From the NCBI GenBank assembly GCA_033026295.1, contig CM065184.1:15953501-16017500 (forward strand): a stretch of DNA of 64,000 nucleotides. The letters run 5' to 3'. Position numbers and translations under genes: made by a program. Positions 48,445 through 61,655 of this stretch are shown piece after piece. Source of the DNA: Channa striata. Taxonomy: Eukaryota; Chordata; Actinopteri; Anabantiformes; Channidae. The notes under the pieces were generated by a model, which saw only the letters and a program-made list of their open reading frames with translations, had not been told where the DNA came from and made no database searches. Each line of letters opens with the position of its first letter. The stretch's first letter is position 1.

Positions 48445-51400
48445 AAAAGATGAAAAATGCTTTATTTAGGGTTTAGTATTTTGAAGCAATTAAAGAAGCC
48501 TAATTACAATACTTTCAGTGTACAAGGACAGTATGAACAAAGACATGTTGCTAATGTTGTACTCAGTCTGCACTGAACAGACTCCACCACATGCATTTTT
48601 ATAAAGCATTTTCAGCAAAGCACAACACACCGCAGTGTCTTTGGCTCCCACTTTTTTTTTTTACATACGTTTGTTTTTGAACAAGTCCAATGAACAAACA
48701 GAGCGTTAAAGTGTTTCTATTCCCCAAGCTCAAGCGAAAACCAGTGAGCGGCGCGACTCGCTAAAGCAGCTCCAGCAGTGTTGATAAGATTGAGTAAAAC
48801 CCTGAATGTCACTCGACAGTCTGTGCACTGTAACACCTACAAATGCAAGGCAGTATATCAGCGCATTACCAGGTTTCCATATCAGTTTCAGAAGACGGTA
48901 ATTCATCTTTCGGTTTCCTCCCTGCCATGCTCTCCTCTCGCACTCCAGCTGTAATACAGTACTTCAAATGAGGTCTGAGGTTTCACATGGCACAATATTA
49001 GAAATCACCGTGCAGTCACAGCGCTCTCAGTGTAACAGCATCAGAAAAGCAATGCGAAGGAGGAGGGAAGGAGTATCACTCATCCCACATGTTTATTTAC
49101 ACATTTCTGTAACAGGATTAGAACAAGGAGGACACACAACTAGTAAAAGAAAGTAGTGTGATACAGTGTGATGATAATGAAAGGGGGAAACGTTTGACAT
49201 TTTTACAGAACGAAAACGGATCCAAATGGCTTAATCCAGGGGCAGGTTTAAAAACGTCTAAACAGGCTCTTCCAACGTCTATAGAGTTTCTACATCTGCC
49301 CAAAAGTACATTACTCTGGTTATTGCATCCTCTACATTTAACTCCCCATGACCGTAACTGACGGGAGTTGTTTTGACAGCAATACAAATGACAAAGATGA
49401 CAGTTGCAGAAAGAAGAGTTTATGGATGATAAAAGTTGGGATCACACTTCATTCGTGGGGCAAACATCCACATATGCTCATAAGAGCAACAAACGGCTGA
49501 TGCTCTGTTTTGGTAGTTTGGTCTCACTTACAGGGAGCAGGAAAAAAAAACATCTCTATAAACACATGAAGTTCCAGTTAAAATGAAGTTTCAAATTCAC
49601 AAACTTGAAGCTGACAAAATGTACCGGTGTCCCCCCTTGTAGAAATCTCTTTGGTCAATTGAAGCTGCATTTAACACACTTTAACTGCAATGAGCTTTAC
49701 TGCTGAGCTTAATGGAAAATCCACAGTTTAGACGTCGTCCTGGACTGATGCAACTGCCCCAACAACAATGTGAGGTGAAGGTTTTGGGTTTTAAAAAGTG
49801 AGTGACTTCCTGCCGTCCTTGTTTATGCGTTTATATGTGAAGTGTGAAGAAAAACACACGTGTCCTTTTGGTACTTTGAGGTGCTGGTCAGATATTTTCT
49901 TGCATAATTCATGTTCACCATTGTGTTTTCAAATATTTGGAACGCTTCTTCAGTTTAACTAACACAAAATCCATGTAATTGTGCAAAGAAACCACAGCCA
50001 TGAAAAACAAACAAATGGCCCAGAAGTGACGTTGTAATCAGTTTAAATCAAGTCAAAGATAAGAATAACTGTACTTAACCTGAAGCTCGTATCGCCGTTG
50101 TTTGTGTTCCTGTCAGTGACAAAACCCTCTTTCACTCTGCATTATTCAGCGTTTAGTTTCTCTCCACAAACACTCCCTCCGAGAATGTTTATGAGCTGGC
50201 AGGCATGAGGAGACTTGGCTGGGTCTGAATCACAGCTACAATAAGAGGATAACGTGCCTTGTCAACAAACCACGTTCACTCTGATGTTACGACCAGAGGC
50301 TGAAATGGAGAACGGTGGAAGACGTAATCATTTGATCAATTATTGCAGTTAAAATGTATTCAAAGTTTTTTTTTTTTTTTAAGTCAAAATAAGGTTTACA
50401 AAGACTCGAGGATAGAATAGAAAAGGGCACTAATGCTTTAAGTGACATCATTTGACTAATCATTTTGTTCATCAACTTGCTTTAGTTGCTTAGTCACGCA
50501 TTACCTAATCAGTTCCTGCTTCTAGCTGTGAATGTGCAAAACGTCGTTGCTCTAACAACGAACACAAGCAGAGAACAGTGGGACATAAAGACTCTTTAAT
50601 GCTGCTTCTTAGCTGTCATCTTTTAGGAAATGATGAGTGATTCTGAAATTCTTGGAAATCTTTCAAGTTAGACCTTGAGACCATGAGTTGGGAGGAAGTC
50701 ATGTGCATAGTGGCTCTAGTGGTTTAAAAAAAAACAAGCTTGTATCAGTTACCGTAAGGTTGGTGCGCTATAGTTTTACTGGTATGAGTGAATGAGTTTA
50801 TTTAGAACTAGAAAACTGAAACAGCGGCTATAATTTGTCCAGGCAGACTGTTTCACTGCAGTCTTGCAGGACTAGAAACTTTATTTGTAATATTATATTA
50901 TATAAAAAACCTACAGTGAAAACTAGTGGGATTTCAAAGTAATGTGTTCCTATTTGTCTAAATTGCATGCCTGCATCTAACTAAAGTAGCACCAAAGGGA
51001 TAATAATCAAGATTACAGATTGCCTGGTTAAATATTTGCTGGTAACGGGAGCTACAGCTCAAACTAGACTCACGTTTTTGAAGCATGACACACTAAATAA
51101 TATGAAAACTATTATTAATGCAGTAAGAAGCAGTATTCACATCGGATTAGTTGCTGAGGACCACATCAAATCTTTTATGACCCACCTCACCCCTGCCTGG
51201 AATGTTAATGAAGCCTAAAGAACACGGCATGTCACAGCAGTGGATGATTTCTTAAAGCTACAGTATGAGGCCTGACGCCTCGGAGACGGGCAGGTAGAAA
51301 TGAGCCCTGAGCTCCCAGCTCTGGACTCTGACCTCTGACTGCCATCAAGGCCAGGCTCAGAGAATGGCTCTGCTTTTCAAAAAGTCTGGATCAGCGCGTC

Positions 51401-52143
51401 ATTTCGTAGCACCTTTCCACTGTGATATATGTGTGGGAACACACTTCTGGAAAATATTGCTATAAAGGTACATACTGTAGCTTTAAGTCAATAGCTGTGT
51501 CGAATATTATTAAGTTATCAGGAGACAACTCGCGCAGGAGTTCCCCAAGGCTCCCCATGTTGAAAAGCCTCACTACAAACAGCTTCACTTTGGCCCAGGT
51601 GGTTAATCCTAACGTGACTGTGAAGATCATTTCTCCTATAACCTCTAAAGGGGGAACAATTTAAGGACCACATGGACCCACGTACTTTGACAACTTTGTC
51701 TGTGCAGAGCTGATTACCCAGTGAAATGATGACATCTGTACAGCACTAGCACATTATAAGAAGCTAAAAAAAAGTAAACAGGAAAACTATACAAGGCACT
51801 TTAGATTTTTCCACTGGCATTATTTTGCAGAGAGGCAAGATGAGGTGGCGGGATCGCCTCTGCGCTGCAAAGGAGTGCAAAATCCAGGTTCTTTGGTTGG
51901 ATTTCAAGGGCTCGGAGGCCATCAGGGAAACGGACAAAAACAAAGGTCCAAGTATTTTAGAGTTCAGATCATGTCCATCACAATTAAGACAAACCAAGGT
52001 CAAACACGCCCTTCTCGTTTGGACAAGAGATGGAAGGAGACAAAAAATTTGGTCTCTTGAAACAAGAAGCGGATGGATCCAACGACAAAGATGCATTATT
52101 AGAGGGAGAATGCTACTGCTGCTGGGTTTCCCAACGGCTCAGC
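48445..52143 (-). other. bcl2l11: Probable 3' UTR of bcl2l11
   Basis: Downstream of the stop codon at 52144 there is about 3.7 kb with no recognisable SINE or LINE, unlike most of the window, which fits a retained UTR. Poly(A) signals in the minus direction lie near 50885, 50810, 49097 and 48461-48466. The last sits in a good context and is taken as the distal end. In mammals the Bim 3' UTR is also long and miRNA-regulated. The extent is inferred. Confidence 0.35.
48461..48466 (-). terminator. Candidate distal poly(A) signal for bcl2l11
   Basis: TTTATT on the plus strand, that is AATAAA in the transcript, followed in the minus direction by GCATTTTTCATCTTTTTCAT, a T-rich downstream region. 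Confidence 0.3.
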
Positions 52144-52302
52144 CTAAGACTGGTGCTGGTTGTTCGTACTGCCTTGCAAGTAGATTATCCGTCCAATCAC
52201 AAAGAGCAGGAGTCCGATGCAGATCAGCACGGCGGGGTCCTGATGGGTATGCGGCGGCCAGGCTGGTTGAATCACTACCCATCTACGTCTGCCCGCCACC
52301 TC
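52144..52302 (-). CDS. bcl2l11: bcl2l11 (Bim) last coding exon: C-terminal membrane anchor
   Basis: The exon follows a strong acceptor (CTCCCTCTCCCTCTCCAG) and encodes 52 residues plus TAG. It begins EVAGRRRWVV and contains a hydrophobic helix, AVLICIGLLLFVIGRIIYL (residues 24-42 of the exon), followed by a short polar tail. This is the expected tail anchor by which Bim sits in the outer mitochondrial membrane. It enters in phase 0, matching the phase-0 donor of the BH3 exon at 61665. Outside the helix it is not obviously conserved with mammals. A longer antisense frame (51825-52355, plus) is a shadow. Confidence 0.8.
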   Translation of the reverse strand, partial: EVAGRRRWVVIQPAWPPHTHQDPAVLICIGLLLFVIGRIIYLQGSTNNQHQS

Positions 52303-53039
52303 CTGGAGAGGGAGAGGGAGACACACATCGTATTAGTGAGAGAAACACAGAATGAAATGACTGAAGACAAGCAAGGGATCAAAAGGCAAATGTAGACCAG
52401 TCCTTAAAAATGCATCACTACACAAAAATATGCCTTTGGCGTCACAAAGAAAGAAAGTAAACACTGAACCGGGCCACGTTTCGGTGTAAAGTACATCATT
52501 GTCCGAAGATTTGAACACGGCCAACAATAATGTACGGCTCATTTGCATAAACGTAACCATCAGCCCATCATTTCATGCAAAACCTGTGTGAGAACAGCGC
52601 GTACAGTTCAAGAAGTTATCTTCAAATGAGCCATTTGCATTAACGTTCACGTAGTTTGTTCTCGTCTCGCAAAATGTTCCGAGTCTCACGATATACATCA
52701 AATGCTCAGGCAGACACGCCGGTGTTACAGAAGGCTCCCTTGAAGACTTGAAATCAAAGGGATGCACACACATACCGTATGTTTACATCCACAGGAAGCA
52801 GGTAAGTAGTTTTCAACATCCTGCCACAAGTCTCTTTGCTCTCTCATGTCTTTATGTCGGTGTGTGTATGATTGCATATGTGCAACATGTGTTTACTGTA
52901 CACGGTCTGTATGCGTCGACAGTTTGAATTTTTATAAAGGCTTCCACTCTTTCATCACATTTCCATGTCGTCAAACACAAAAATAGTTTCAAATGCAGTT
53001 TGAAACATAACACAGCCAGCACCTCAGAAAAAAGGCGCC

Positions 53040-53245
53040 ATCGACTCCTTGGTGTCGTGACGTGGACTAAGTTCATATGCGTGTTCTCCCTGTGCTTGTG
53101 TTGGTTTCCTCCCATGGCCCAGAAACGCGTGCGCTCGCTAAACTGATTATTTTAAATTGACCATAGGTGCGGGCGGTCTGTCTGTGTATGTGGAGACCTG
53201 TCCAGTGACAGGCGGGACACACTCCGGCTTACATGTAAAGCACAA
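53040..53245 (+). repeat. Fish-wide repeat, diverged
   Basis: GCGTGTTCTCCCTGTGCTTG, TTGGTTTCCTCCCATGGCCC and GACCTGTCCAGTGACAGGCG follow in the order of the common repeat also seen at 55011-55185 and, antisense, at 31675 and 34165. Confidence 0.6.
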
Positions 53246-54383
53246 CGGAATGATAGCGGCCGGTCAGGATGCTGTCTAATCCGATAGGGTTAAAAGGGGC
53301 AAGTCAGTGATTCAGTGTTGCACATCCATATAGACCAGACCCTTTGCATAAGACAGATTAAAAAAAAGAATAATACATTTCCAAACCAAAAAAACAGAGG
53401 CTGACTAATTTTAAAACCTTTACTTTGTATTATTTAAAGGGATTCCCACAGTGCAAGTCTAGCTGTGCGTTACATGTCAGCGGGGAAGTTGGAATTTCCG
53501 AGTGTGCCGTCATCAGGAGGAGTGAGGTCAGAATGGTTTAAAATGTAGGTGTATGGTAAATACAAGCAGCATAGGTCAATGTGCACAATGTGACACACAC
53601 ACATTGCAGATAGGAAGTTATAATAACAGACTTGAAGCACTTCCCTTTTGCTTAAACATAAGCATAAGGTCAAAAGATTCTGCCAATTTTCCTACACACA
53701 GAAGAGATTTAGCAGCAGTTTTCACAGCGTCTCTCTGCGGTTGCACCGACACAGGCCCTCAGCCTCGGCCACTGTCCACTGCTAGAGCACCAAAGCGCGT
53801 GTCCCCCGAAGAGAAAGGGACATGGGGCAAATGAATGAAGGAGAGATTCCGATTCAGATTCATATACAATTACACAGATAAACGTGTTTTGAATTTACAA
53901 GAGAAATATCTCTTTCTGCCGGGAGTGTTTTGGCATGAAGCCCTTTGAACACAGCCCGGTCGGATGGACTGCACTCTACCTTCCAAACACAGACGGGCAC
54001 AGAAAAAAGCTTTCTGCCTTTGGGTGAGTCTACTGTAGTCTGAAAAACAGGATCTTTAAGGACAAAAGTGAGAGAGGAATATCAGAGCCGTGTGGTTTGA
54101 TTCGAAAAACGAGCCAGAAACCACAGAAACCTCTAATGCCAGAGGAGGAAACAGGTGAGGGGAAGACTCGTTAACCCTATGGTGAATCACAGTCGGCTGC
54201 TAATTCTGCGTCTGACCGAGCCAAACTAGGCGGTTAGAGATGAACAAAGTGCTGCCAGACTGTAAATCTGAACAAAGCATCGACTCTGATGACCCTCACA
54301 CACTGGATGGAGACCTGCAGAGGAGCGGACTGCTGACTAAAGACCAGAATGCAGGATGCAGCGTGTGTGGGTTTGAGTTCCCC

Positions 54384-54386
<3 letters not shown>

Positions 54387-54419
<33 letters not shown>
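54387..54419. repeat. (CA)n microsatellite
   Basis: A pure CA run of about 33 bp inside the bcl2l11 intron. Confidence 0.95.
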
Positions 54420-54421
<2 letters not shown>

Positions 54422-54659
54422 TAGCTGTAACCTGCAAACCTCCAATCTCGCTTCTGTTGATTTTATGTAGAGGCAAACGTTTTTTTCTAAACCAACTCAA
54501 CTATGTAAATCAGACGTGCGAATGTGAATTACAACACCCTGTTATTCCCAAATATGCGAGCTAGCTGGTTTTTTTAAGACAATCGTGAATGTCGCCACGC
54601 TAGCAGCCAGTTCACCACTTCTGTGTTAATATGTCAAATGGCTGTTCGATTCAAAAGAC

Positions 54660-55010
54660 GTGCGGCTTTCAGCTCGTCCCTTCAGGGGTCGCTACAGTGG
54701 AACGTGTTCTGCGCGTTGATTTGGCTATTGCCCAATACTCCCCCAGTGAGCCAGCAGGCCCCCTGTCAGTAACCACGAACTGGAATCATTCTGGTGGATT
54801 GTTTGGATGGTTTTGCTCTTCCTGACGCAACCCCGCATTTATACAGGCATTGGGGCCATTACGTGACCCTGCGAGGCTGGGGATGAGGACGGGCTGTTGG
54901 GGGTTCAGCGTCTTGCCCAGGGACACTTGGGGCATGTGGTTAGGACGAGCAGGATGTGAACCTCCAAGCCTCTGGCCACTCTGCCACTGAGCCACTGCCT
55001 CCATGTCTTA
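54660..55010 (-). repeat. Composite tRNA-type SINE, antisense
   Basis: The left part has TTCAGGGGTCGCTACAGTGG and CTTCCTGACGCAACCCCGCA. The right part has TTCAGCGTCTTGCCCAGGGA and ends CACTCTGCCACTGAGCCACT, the antisense SINE head. This is a familiar composite in fish genomes. Confidence 0.7.
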
Positions 55011-55190
55011 GGTTAATCGGTGACACTCAGCTGCCTGTAGGTGTCAATGGTTATCTGTCTGTGTGTGTCTCTCTGGACCTGTCCTGGGTGGACCCCGCCT
55101 CTCACCCAGTGACACCTGGGAAGGGTTCCAGCCCCCCTACCACCCAAATAGCAGTAATGGTTACAGATAGTGGATGGACGACTTTCCCCA
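55011..55190 (+). repeat. Fish-wide repeat 3' part, sense
   Basis: TTAATCGGTGACACTCAGCT, GTAGGTGTCAATGGTTATCT, TGTCCTGGGTGGACCCCGCC, GGGTTCCAGCCCCCCTACC and GGTTACAGATAGTGGATGG appear in the standard order. It is the best preserved copy of this family in the window. Confidence 0.8.
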
Positions 55191-57154
55191 TCAAGATCTG
55201 CTGTTATATGCTAATTAGCAAACGCTCTGAGGTCAATAGTTATAGTGCCATAAAAATAACTGACCAGCATCTCACCAAAACTGGGAAACAGTGAATTCAC
55301 ATGCCAGTGATATTGCTGCAGATGCTGGCATTGTTGTCTGCAGATACATAAAGCCCCAGTGAAAGGGGCTTTTTGTCTGTAATAAATTAAATAAATGGAA
55401 AGAGCATTTTCTCTTTGAAAGAAAAGGACATCTGGAAAAACACTTTCTTCCATGGGAATTTTTCCACTTTATTCTTTCTGAATTACCATTCGAAGAGATA
55501 ACAAAGGATTATGTTACAATTGCAGAAGAATTCCAACAGGAGATAACACTGATTCTCAAGTTACACATTTCCTGGCATTCAGGGATGTAATTATACAAAC
55601 TTGTTGTGGAAACACTGACATTATTGTTAATCTGTTTAGAGCAGTGTTCATCATTTTGCCCATTAGACACTCGTCTCTCTTAAAAGCAGCTTTGGAAGAC
55701 AGACACAAGGTTTGTGGTTTTAAAGTGAGAGTGTCTTACTCTTTCCTCACCTCACAAACCACTGTAATCTGACTGTCAAAATGGTGCGATGCTTGCAGAG
55801 TGAGGGAAAGGACCACACTGGCAGATTTATAAGTCCTGATGCATAAGAAAACGTGCTGAGAGCGTGTTTTAATGTTCCACGTTTGATTTGTTAGTCTCTT
55901 CATGTCTAGACGCCTGACTGCAGAGTCAGAAAGAAAGTGGATAGTCATCTTTATGTTTTGATTGTACACGGATGCAAAGAGCAGACATTTTAGGAACATC
56001 CTACCCACTTCAGCCTCACCTGAAAATCTGCACTAGAACATTACTGAATCATATCATGTGAGCAACGTCCTACTCTTCTAGAAAAGGCACGATTTGAACA
56101 TATCAATTTTAATTTTAGATTAACCAGCTGTTTTGTCAAGTGATGAAAGTGCAGAAACTGCCAATGACAACATAACAGGAGGATGTGGTGTACCTGGGAG
56201 GAGCTGAGAGTTGGTGCGTGTTGTTTAACACAACCGCCACATTTACATCTGACCAACATCTGTATACAGTGTTTCTCAAAGCATCTCTGGATCAATGTCA
56301 TTTTTCAGCTTTTTATGAGTACATGCAGGTTTGGACTCATAATCTTCACTATCACAAAGCTGCCTGATAATTAAAGGCACATGCTCTGAGTTTCCTTCAG
56401 CTGGTTTTAGGGATTTGAAGAAATACTTTGACACTTTGGCAAATCCACCTGCTCAGTTCTGGCTAAGTTAGAGGAGAAGATCTCGCAACACCTGTGTGTA
56501 AAGTTAGACTGGAGCGAGAGCCACAGGGCTAACAGCTTAGCATATGACACAGCCGGGATGGAAGGGGAAAGACTGGCTTTACCCAAATGAATGTGTTGGG
56601 TCAAACATCGACAAAATGTCTCGACATGCAGTAAATCAAGTATATGGGGGAATACAAGTACTTACCTATGATTAAGCACATCGAGTACACAATAGGTTTG
56701 GCTTGTTATGGGTTATTGGACATATTTCAGCAGGATGAGAGGTATTATTTCCACAGCAATCAAAAGCAGATGTACTGCGCAGCTGCCAAACTGCTGGCTG
56801 AGAGTCTGACATGAAGCCAAAGGCAGTTTCACCAAACACTCTTGATTTTCAGCCTTATACCTCAGGATTACAAAAAAGGAAATACAAACATGTGCTCATG
56901 CAGACACAAACGGCCAATTATCTGATAGTTTCTCTTAACTCAAATCTTCTGAGAACAGAAAACCTGCTGCCACAAATCATTCTCTCAGTTCACACACACA
57001 AACACACACACACACTATAAGGAAGTACAAGCACTTGCACAAACAGTGTGAGTGTGGCATGACGGGAGAACAGAGGAATAAACAAAAAGCAGCAAAAGAA
57101 AAAACCAAGCAACCAGCCCTAGAGCCATTAATAAAAATCATCATCACTTAGTCA

Positions 57155-57376
57155 TTACGGAGCCCATAAAGGGGACATGGTCGAAATCTTGCAAAACTAC
57201 TTTGGGCTTGGCCTCAAATATAGACATTAAGTCAGTTTTTAGTGGTGAAATATATATAGAATAAAAATTTTACTACTACAGTCCCAACTGACCTGGAAGT
57301 ATATCTCACAAAAAGTTTGCGAGACCTCACAAAGGTTTAGCATTTTTCCGACCATGTCCCACCCTTGGCTCCGAAA
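57155..57376. mobile_element. MITE-like element with CGGAGCC...GGACATGGTCG arms
   Basis: CGGAGCCCATAAAGGGGACA then TGGTCG on the left pairs with the reverse complement of CGACCATGTCCCACCCTTGG then CTCCG on the right, with a few mismatches in the middle. Total length is about 220 bp, non-coding and AT-rich inside. A possible short GTCA duplication flanks it. Confidence 0.7.
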
Positions 57377-58799
57377 GTCATGAGGCTAGTGGAGTCAATA
57401 AATTAATCTGGATCCATGTCAATACCTGCAGATTCACTCGACAGCACGATGCTGAGAATGATGCGTGTTTTGTGCTGCTTACTACTAACGATCTCGTTTT
57501 ACATAAGCGCATTTCCAAACAGAGTTTATGGGTTTATAGCGGTTTACAGCGGCGTTAGATCATGTTTCAGATCAAAGCCAGAAGACAGACAACACGTGGA
57601 CAAGTCACTCTAGCAGTGAAGGATCTGTGCATCAAACTACGGCGTGTTCCACGTAACTGGTGCCTCAACTTCCCACCAGAAAAGGGAACAACAGCCTACA
57701 AGCTCACCGCGAGGAAGCCCCGGTCAGGTCTGAAGTGTCTGCGAGTTCATTTGTATTGGAATGATTTGGAAATAGGGCCTAGCTAAAAGGGAAGAGGTGA
57801 ACAACTCGGTTGACAAATGGTTGACAAAAACGCTGCTGTAAAGCCTGGAATTATCGCAGAAAAACCCAAAAATAAACTTCAAGTGTTTTTAGCAACATCA
57901 TGTTGGGACAAACTGAGAAACTTGTCATTATTTGATACTTTTTTTTTAAATTCGCCTCTTGTTATTTATCTGGTCTCTTTCCTTTCACAGTGGAAACATT
58001 GAGTCGGCCTGTTCCAAAAAGCTCATGTGATTTTGTTTAGCAACCACAACTTACTATGCTGCCTCTTAAAAATAGCTCTCAACACACATCAACTAGTACA
58101 CACACATGTGCACAAAGCCAACTCCAGCTTTGTTCCAGCATCTCTACCGCTGCTGTGCAGACCTCACAGCCAATTTCAAACGTGTAAAGGGTTCTCTCAG
58201 GTGATTTGTTTGAGCATGCAAAAAAGCTGGAAACACCAAAATCTGCAGTGTCACTTTTGTCTGACTTACATGTAAATGTGTCTGCACATCATCCTTTACA
58301 TGCACACCTACACAATGTGTCAGGCCCTGCATGCACACACACACTCAGAGCAGTGTAAAGTAGCCAGAGATAAAGTTCACACCTATAAATCCCTGTTGTT
58401 GAATGAACACAAACAGAAGCAGAAAAGGCTTTTTGCAGAGCTAGAGCTAAACTGACAGAGGGAATGTGTTTTCCAGAAGAGTGGAAAACTTTCTGTCAAC
58501 GGACAAACCAATGAAGGAAATAACAACTGCAGCACTTTAGAACTAATTGAACTAATTGTGTAGTTCAAGTGTAGAACAGAAGCAGGTGCACGAATACAGC
58601 TAAAGCTTCTGCTCGTGTAATCAGGACCAGTTTAAGGCAATGATCTTCTTTCACGTGTGGGCACCAGCCTCAACTGTTGACCTGAAAACGAATACTGCAT
58701 ACTGTTTTTAAGCAGAACTAGAAGATGTTCACTGTTGTCAAAGAATCAGTGGAAATCTGAACTTTAAAGGGATTCTTCAAATCGTAACTAGTGCAGTTA

Positions 58800-59230
58800 A
58801 ACGAGACTAAAAAAAAAGAAAGTCTCTCTCCCGCTTTTTGTCTTTCACACACACACACACAAACAAAAACACGAGCAGCCAGCCGGTGACACCACACTCA
58901 TCCACAGTGTTCCATGTTTATTTCTGTCTTTAAGACAAAGGCTTCCACCTCTTACTGAAAGATGACAGTGTGCGTTGAGGTCTGAGTGTGTGTGCTGGTG
59001 TGTTTCACTGTGTGTTTTGGCAGCATAATTAGACCTTGTGCTTTGCTCCCTGAGAGATCTTTAACCAAAGGGCTTAGCCATAATGAAGCTACACTGTCAC
59101 GGACACTAGAGTGCGACACCACATAGACACACACACACACACACACACGCGAGCGCGCACGTACACACACGGCGCTGAGCGTGTTAGAGATGTTTGAAAA
59201 CAAACACGCACACATAATCACACATATTGT
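58800..59230. repeat. Cluster of (CA)n tracts
   Basis: CA runs at about 58847-58860 and 59127-59148, the second followed by CGCGAGCGCGCACGTACAC. Simple sequence in the bcl2l11 intron. Confidence 0.85.
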
Positions 59231-61616
59231 GTAAATGTTTAACTGAAACAGAGAGGGCAGAGAGAGACGGAGGCTGGATTAAATGAGGACAAATGGGAGA
59301 GAGGGAGTGCAACAGGGGACAGAGAAACAAATAATCATCCTCACAGTGCTGCTAATGGGCCACTGTACACACATTCCTTAAGAACGGTTTATCGCCACAA
59401 CACAACACAACGCAAACGCATTGTGTACAAGTGCTCTGCTATTTTCTCAGGCTGCGAGATGAACTGAACTGAGACAAATCACCTGTGTGTTGGTGTGCAA
59501 AGTGCGCTCTCGGATGAAGTGAGTCATTTTTCAGCCTGAAGTGATGAGGCTTAGGCCTCTCAGCCAACGCCCCCGGGCTACGAAGCTGGATAAAGTTCTC
59601 CTGTCAACAATGGCAACACAACGGCCGCTCTGTATTCAACAGTAATGTAATGATAAGAAGTGTGAGAACTTGACGAACTGTGCTTGAACACCCCCCCGAG
59701 CCCCTGTGTGCTTCCTAACTGCCAGGCTGTCGCAGCCCTTTGGGTCAAACGAATGATTAGCAGTGTCATTCCTTCTGCAGGTTTTCAGCGATAAACCAAA
59801 GCACCATATAAACAGAATTTATGAGAAGCGAGTTCCAAGAGGTAAGGGATGAGCAAACTACGTTCCAAGGCAATCCGTCCGAGCCACAAATATCCCCTTC
59901 TGATGGCAATGCCCTTGATCACTGAAGCAGTTAGGATTCATTTCCTGTTCACCATAAATGTGCACACCAAACGCCACGGCGAACCACGTAATAGTCATCA
60001 AGACAGTCCAGTAAAAACAAGAAACGTAGTGCTGGTCTGGCGTATGCAAGCTGGGACACAACCCTGTTATTAGACATTTATTTGTGTTTCAGGATTCAGA
60101 CAAAGGTGTTTCGGCAGCAGCCACTTCACAAACCTGAATCACCCCAGTTCACCCCTGTCCAACTGTGCACGAATGAAGCTCCAGATGATTAATGATGATT
60201 CACCTGCTACTTCCTGTTGGGCCAGTTTAGGGTTTGTTGAGGACGTGGTGGGACTGCTGAGAAGACAGTTGAGCTTATCTCAAAAACTATTAAGGCAAAT
60301 TTCTTTTCACTGCCTCCGGTGTTCTGTGAGTATGACGTCGATGGGCATAACAGCACTCCTCCACAATAAGACATTTCCACTAAAAAACATTTATGTTTGT
60401 CCAGATGATTACAACGTCCTACTTTATGTTGCTCTAACAGTGCATGTTACTATGTTCCATGTTCTACTGTATGACTGGACACAACAGCACCCCTGCCCAC
60501 TCTCTCTCCTTCAGTCTTTTCTAGTGTTTCACGACCTCTTCAACACAAACTACTCAAGGCTGCCTGTTTATATATGAATCACTGCTCAAACTAAAGGTCA
60601 TTTGCATGACACTAGAAACGGAATTTTCCCTGCCAAAAATGCAGAAGCAAGGAAGGTCCACTGTGGCTGTAATTAAGCTGCATGGCTGTGGCGTAGTAGC
60701 TTTATTGCTGTTCATCTCAAACTGTTAATCTGGGACCTCACAGCCTTATCTAAGCTAAATATTTTTCTTCCATTTCGCTGATAGGATTAAAGTGAAGTCA
60801 GCTCAACACTTGATTATTTCCCTCTTTCCTCTCTGGCTTCCCAAAGCACCAGTCATCTCTTTGATAGAGGAGTATATAAAGCTGTGATGATGCAACATGC
60901 AGAAATGTTGCCAAGGAGACAGAAGCCAAGAAGAAATTAACTCTTAGTGCAGCTACGCAACTTTACAACCGACCCAATCTAATTGCCTGATGGGTAAACT
61001 GCAGCATTCACAGGATTATCTCTTCAGTAAGGCAGTAATCGCGCTACTGTAGGATAATCGGAGCTGATTAGCCGAGCTGGATTACTCCTGCTCACGTTTG
61101 GATGCTTCAAAACACACAAGGTTCACCAAGCACCAAAAGCTGTTTAAGCGCGGAGCTCCATGCGCAGTGGCAGGAAAAGAAAACCAAGCTAAAATTTTAA
61201 GTGGCAGCGGAAATAAGCTCCACTCTTATAAATCTGGAGCAGTGTATAACTACAGCCACTGTTGTGCCATCTCCGTGTTCTACAGACTCAGGCCGTGTGG
61301 GTGGATGTATTCCATTTATAAGTTTGTTGGGTTCGTTTTTTGCCCTGAAGGCAGTGGAAGTAATCAGCTGGTCACAGACAAATCGTTTACATCCTGGTTA
61401 CATAAAGGTTAAGAACCAAAATAAATAAAACTCTGAAACTTGTTAATACTTTGCTTCACATCGCACTGTTAAACAGCTACTGTTTGACTTGAGTAGGGGT
61501 TTGCTTTTGTTTTCTCTACTGAATAATAGAATAATAAATCTTTTAAACACCCCTAACTATAATAACATAACCAAATACTACCAAAATAAACTACACAATT
61601 AGTTCCCCCCACTACC

Positions 61617-61618
<2 letters not shown>

Positions 61619-61650
<32 letters not shown>
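61619..61650. repeat. (CA)16, read as (TG)16 in the bcl2l11 pre-mRNA
   Basis: On the transcribed (minus) strand this is a (UG)16 run that begins 14 nt after the first base of the intron following the BH3 exon. UG runs near splice sites bind factors such as TDP-43 and CELF proteins. Confidence 0.95.

Positions 61651-61655
<5 letters not shown>

Noticed and set aside
51825..52355. 176-codon plus-strand frame
   Set aside because: It lies antisense to the bcl2l11 last exon and 3' UTR. Arg/Gln-rich composition reflects the opposite strand.
57416..57786. Plus-strand frames with a signal-like hydrophobic start (MLRMMRVLCCLLLTISFY)
   Set aside because: They lie in the bcl2l11 intron next to a MITE, the two frames overlap out of phase, and no splice sites support them.
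60173..60577. 134-codon plus-strand frame
   Set aside because: Intronic, no conserved motif, and no acceptor or donor consistent with an exon.
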